From Inonotus obliquus (Eukaryota; Basidiomycota; Agaricomycetes; Hymenochaetales; Hymenochaetaceae), in contig JAJHTX010000001.1 of the NCBI GenBank assembly GCA_032164295.1, positions 1,364,001-1,428,000 of the forward strand: a stretch of DNA of 64,000 nt, read 5' to 3'. Position 1 is the first letter of the stretch. Every line of letters begins with the position of its first letter. The notes beneath the pieces were generated by a model. It did no database searches and was not told the origin of the DNA. It worked only from the letters and a program-made list of their open reading frames with translations. A program made the translations under genes and the position numbers. Below are positions 61,044-64,000 of the stretch, piece after piece.

Positions 61044-61811
61044 TCTACGCGCCCTTGGGGGTAGAAGGAACGTTATGATGCAGGAAAAGAAATGATGAGG
61101 AAAAGGAAGAGGAAAAGGGAATGATTGGAAGGAGAAAGGAGGAGGATGAGGACCATTCACCGCCGTCTACTACTTTGCTACTCTAATCTACTGCCTTTTT
61201 AGGATATTTTGCTTACATCTACTTGTAGTCGTGGGAAAAGCAGATATCCTTCGAGTCGGAATTTTTAGTATTTGGTACAGACTATTTGGCAACCATAAAT
61301 TACAATAGAATTCTTCTAGTCGTTCCATGTTATAATCTGTCCTCGTTCAGCCTCATTCTCACTTGTAGAGTTGAGCGAGTGAGCACTTTTCCTATGGCCC
61401 TCCAGTTTGACCCTTGAAGGAAACAGCCGGAAGCACTCTTGTTATATACTACATCAGCACACGAATAAAAGACCACGGGTATAGTACACGTACTAGAGTA
61501 TGCACAGATATAAAGCGGTGTCCTGCGTGATGCTTCGTACATCATATCAATGCTGATAAAGGGAAAAAGACGCACTCAGTAGGATTAGTGACACGACCAA
61601 CACAGGCAGCCAGCTGCTCGGGCGTTGTTGAGACTGGGAACGAATGAGATGGCCATGATGGACGCTGGTGAGCTGAGAACTCACTGTCTTTGATTGCAGG
61701 GCTAGATTGAAGGACAGATGGGAGTGTAGGATGGTTCATCGTTGCAGTAGTAAAGAACAATTTATTGAACAAATATGTAATCACGCGCGCGAGTCGAGGT
61801 AATGGACTTGG
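61044..61811. other. divergent region Tea1-like/lipase
   Basis: 768 bases separate the two opposing start codons. A short minus-strand frame occupies part of it and is listed separately with low confidence. Confidence 0.5.
61542..61739 (-). CDS. possible small protein, function unknown
   Basis: An ATG at 61739 opens a 65-codon frame starting MNHPTLPSVLQSSPAIKDSE. It contains the CX9C spacing C-VGRVTNPTE-C and has plausible splice donors (GTGAGT after 61685, GTGCGT after 61573) that might join it to sequence near 61410. The ATG lies 72 bases from the divergent lipase start, as expected for a shared promoter. No family was recognised, and the real exon structure is uncertain; it may be chance. 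Confidence 0.25.
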   Translation of the reverse strand: MNHPTLPSVLQSSPAIKDSEFSAHQRPSWPSHSFPVSTTPEQLAACVGRVTNPTECVFFPLSALI

Positions 61812-64000
61812 ATGGATTCTCCTTCCTCCTCTCGTCCACGTTCTCCCCTCAACTCTCGGCTTCAGAATCTGTTCTCTGATAGTGGACCTAGACATTCTCT
61901 GGATAATGCAGACTCGCCTTCTCGCTCTAGCATTAGCACTGAAGATAATTTGATGTGGCGTTCGCGAGCCCAGAGGGCCGCAGCATCAACGTCTGGCGCA
62001 GCTTCGCGTAGCTCTCCGAACCTCAATACCAAGCCTTCAACCAATGCCTCCAGGAAAGACCGCTCTTCTCCCAACCAGTCGTCTCTAGATCTGCTACAGT
62101 CGGCACATGATTTTCCTATTTTGCGCTGGTTTCGTGGCGAGTCCCCTACAAGTCATGGTTCCTCGTCCAGTTCCCCTCCTAGTTCTCCCCCATCCGCACT
62201 TAAGGAAGCCTTAGAAGAGGAATTCCCTGGCTCTCCTTCATCATCATATCCACATACCGGACTACAGAGGCCACCACCTGCATGTTTCCCGCAGCAAATG
62301 AATGGACGCATGGCCGTCCGACGCTCGCCCCCTTTCCTAGAGAGCCTCGCCCGTTCCACGTTGCCAACTGCTTCCGTGACACGACCTCAACCCGTTTTTC
62401 GCCAGCCTACTGGCCACTCATACTCAGCTAGTGAGGGAGAGTTTGGCATCTACGCAGCAGACACGTCCTATATCGACATAACTCAGTCTCCACCGACGCA
62501 TACCTCTGTGGACACCCTCCGCCGGATCCGTGACAGAGGAATTCCTCTTGCTACAGACATAGAAACACCGAGTTATGCACGGCCATTCAGTACCACATCC
62601 CCTACACGCTGGTGGTTCGGGAAAGAGGATAAGGCTGATGTGGATGAATTACTGGACGAGAGTGACCGGGAAGAGGCTCGTATACGCAAGAAATGTAAGT
62701 TCCGCTTCGTGCTGCAAAGCTTGTGCATGTCTAACATGTTCCAGACCTCGCACCAAAGAATCCCGTTGTATTCTGTCATGGGCTTCTCGGTTTTGATAAT
62801 GTTAAGATTGGACCTGCTATTGCTCCTATGAACGTGACACACTGGAGAGGAATTAAAGAAGTGCTTGAAGCGCGAGGCATTGAGGTGCTCGTTACGCGTG
62901 TTCCCGCAACGAGCAGTCCTATGGAACGTGCTAAGGTGCTGGAAGCACGCATCTCTGAAGTTTATCCTGGCCGAGCTGTTCATTTAATCGGTAGGTGCAC
63001 ATTGCTCCCTGTGCCTTACTCGCACACACTGATACGACGTAATAGGTCACAGCATGGTACTTACTTGGTTTCAGTTCTTGATAACATTTTCTGATCTGAG
63101 ATGTCATTAACAGGGAGGGCTAGACTGTCGCTACTTGACTTCCCATCTCAAGCATAGAAAGTTTGACGTACTCTCAATCACAACAGTGGCTACTCCACAT
63201 CGAGGCTCGTCCTTCGCCGATCACTTCATTGCAACTGTTGGGAAGGAGCGCCTTCCATCTTTTGTGTCTCTACTTGACTTGCTTCCAAACGGTGGGGGTG
63301 ATGGGAAGGCGTTTGAAAGTCTTACAATTGAGGCCATGCGCAAGTTCAATGAGGAGACGCCAGACGTTGAGGGCGTGCGGTATTTTAGTTGGGGTGCCGT
63401 ATTTGACCCGGGACTACTAGACGTCTTCAAGTTAGTCGTCTCCCCCTTCGGCCTGACCATTGACACCAGATGAAACTAAACCTGCGCCCCTATAGATGGT
63501 CGCATTCAGTAATCATGGAGAAGGAAGGACCTAATGATGGACTGGTGTCCGTGCACTCGTCAAGATGGGTGAGTGATACAATCGCGTCTTCTGATGACGT
63601 GCCGACTGAATCTTCCTTTATCTGTAGGGGACGTACCTCGGCACGCTTGAAGATGTTAACCATCTCGACCTTATTGGATGGATGAACGCTGCACGATACA
63701 AGTGGGCAGAACTCACGGGTCGGGAGATCAGGTTTAAGCCTGCAACGTTTTATCTCGGTGTCGCAGACCACTTGGCGCGACACGTTGAAGGTCAAAGCAC
63801 TGCCCCACCAGATAGTAGCGGGAGCAGCGGTAAGGTTTGTAATGAAGAAAGTTCTGAGCCGGTGGCAGAATCTTCCAGGGCTGGTGCAGGAGTTAAAACA
63901 ATTGAAGGAGTGGAGAATCACGGACCACGGACCCCAAGCCGTACCCCTCCTCCAATACGGATACCAGAATCTAAGTCCCATGATTCTCCAATACAATCCT
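61812..64000 (+). CDS. Tgl2-like alpha/beta-hydrolase lipase (cut at right edge)
   Basis: This partial gene begins MDSPSSSRPRSP and runs off the window in an open frame. A Ser/Pro-rich N-terminus of about 290 residues precedes an alpha/beta hydrolase domain: PVVFCHGLLGFDNVKIGPA (oxyanion region, about 62763-62825), HWRGIKEVLEARGIEVLVTRVPA, the nucleophile elbow GHSMGGLDCRYL, TVATPHRGSSFADHF and GPNDGLVSVHSSRWG (acid region, with DG). This matches the fungal and bacterial triacylglycerol lipase family containing yeast Tgl2. The nucleophile serine lies on an 11-base exon (63046-63056). The C-terminal tail beyond about 63800 is Ser/Pro-rich and incomplete. Long cytosolic N-terminal extension without a signal peptide suggests an intracellular enzyme. 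Confidence 0.88.

Overview
This is a nuclear segment of a filamentous fungus, most probably a mushroom-forming basidiomycete (Agaricomycetes). Genes are packed on both strands and cut by many short introns of about 45-85 bases. Several coding exons are only 3-18 bases long. The gene set is typical of such fungi: a Zn2Cys6 transcription factor, a CBM1-GH5 cellulase, a Tea1-type kelch protein and a Mit1-type CHD remodeller. The species is not identifiable by reading alone. Protein lengths marked 'about' are estimates from exon reading.

Layout. 1-7.6 kb: AT-rich gene-free DNA, then a tandem pair of 4-coumarate-CoA-ligase-like acyl-CoA synthetases, each ending in a peroxisomal PTS1 tripeptide (AKL, SKL), then an intron-containing tRNA-Arg. 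7.7-10.8 kb: a BCL7-like protein, a CCDC97-like protein and a TB2/DP1/HVA22 membrane protein. 11.0-20.6 kb: a Yor1-like ABCC transporter divergent from a Zn2Cys6 transcription factor. 21.0-30.4 kb: a Mit1/CHD3-like remodeller, mitochondrial ribosomal protein uL24m, and a degenerate RNase III plus dsRBD protein. 31.4-35.9 kb: a SNF2-RING (Rad5/Rad16/HLTF-type) ATPase. 36.1-43.4 kb: a lipid-droplet hydrolase sharing a 94-base divergent promoter with exocyst SEC8, then a long LYR-motif protein. 44.1-48.7 kb: CBM1-GH5 endoglucanase and LSG1 GTPase. 48.77-50.37 kb: two adjacent non-autonomous DNA transposons, each with terminal inverted repeats and target-site duplications. 50.5-55.6 kb: RRP5. 56.1-61.0 kb: Tea1-like polarity protein. 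61.8 kb to the right edge: a Tgl2-like lipase, cut by the window.

No gene cluster encodes one obvious joint pathway. The neighbourhood is mostly housekeeping (exocytosis, 60S and SSU biogenesis, chromatin, mitochondrial translation) mixed with accessory metabolism (acyl-CoA ligases, cellulase, transporter with regulator). The most notable items are the side-by-side transposon pair in the LSG1-RRP5 interval, the recurring in-frame microexons at functional motifs, a probable GA-AG intron in the lipid-droplet hydrolase, and the RNase III-fold protein that appears to have lost its catalytic residues.
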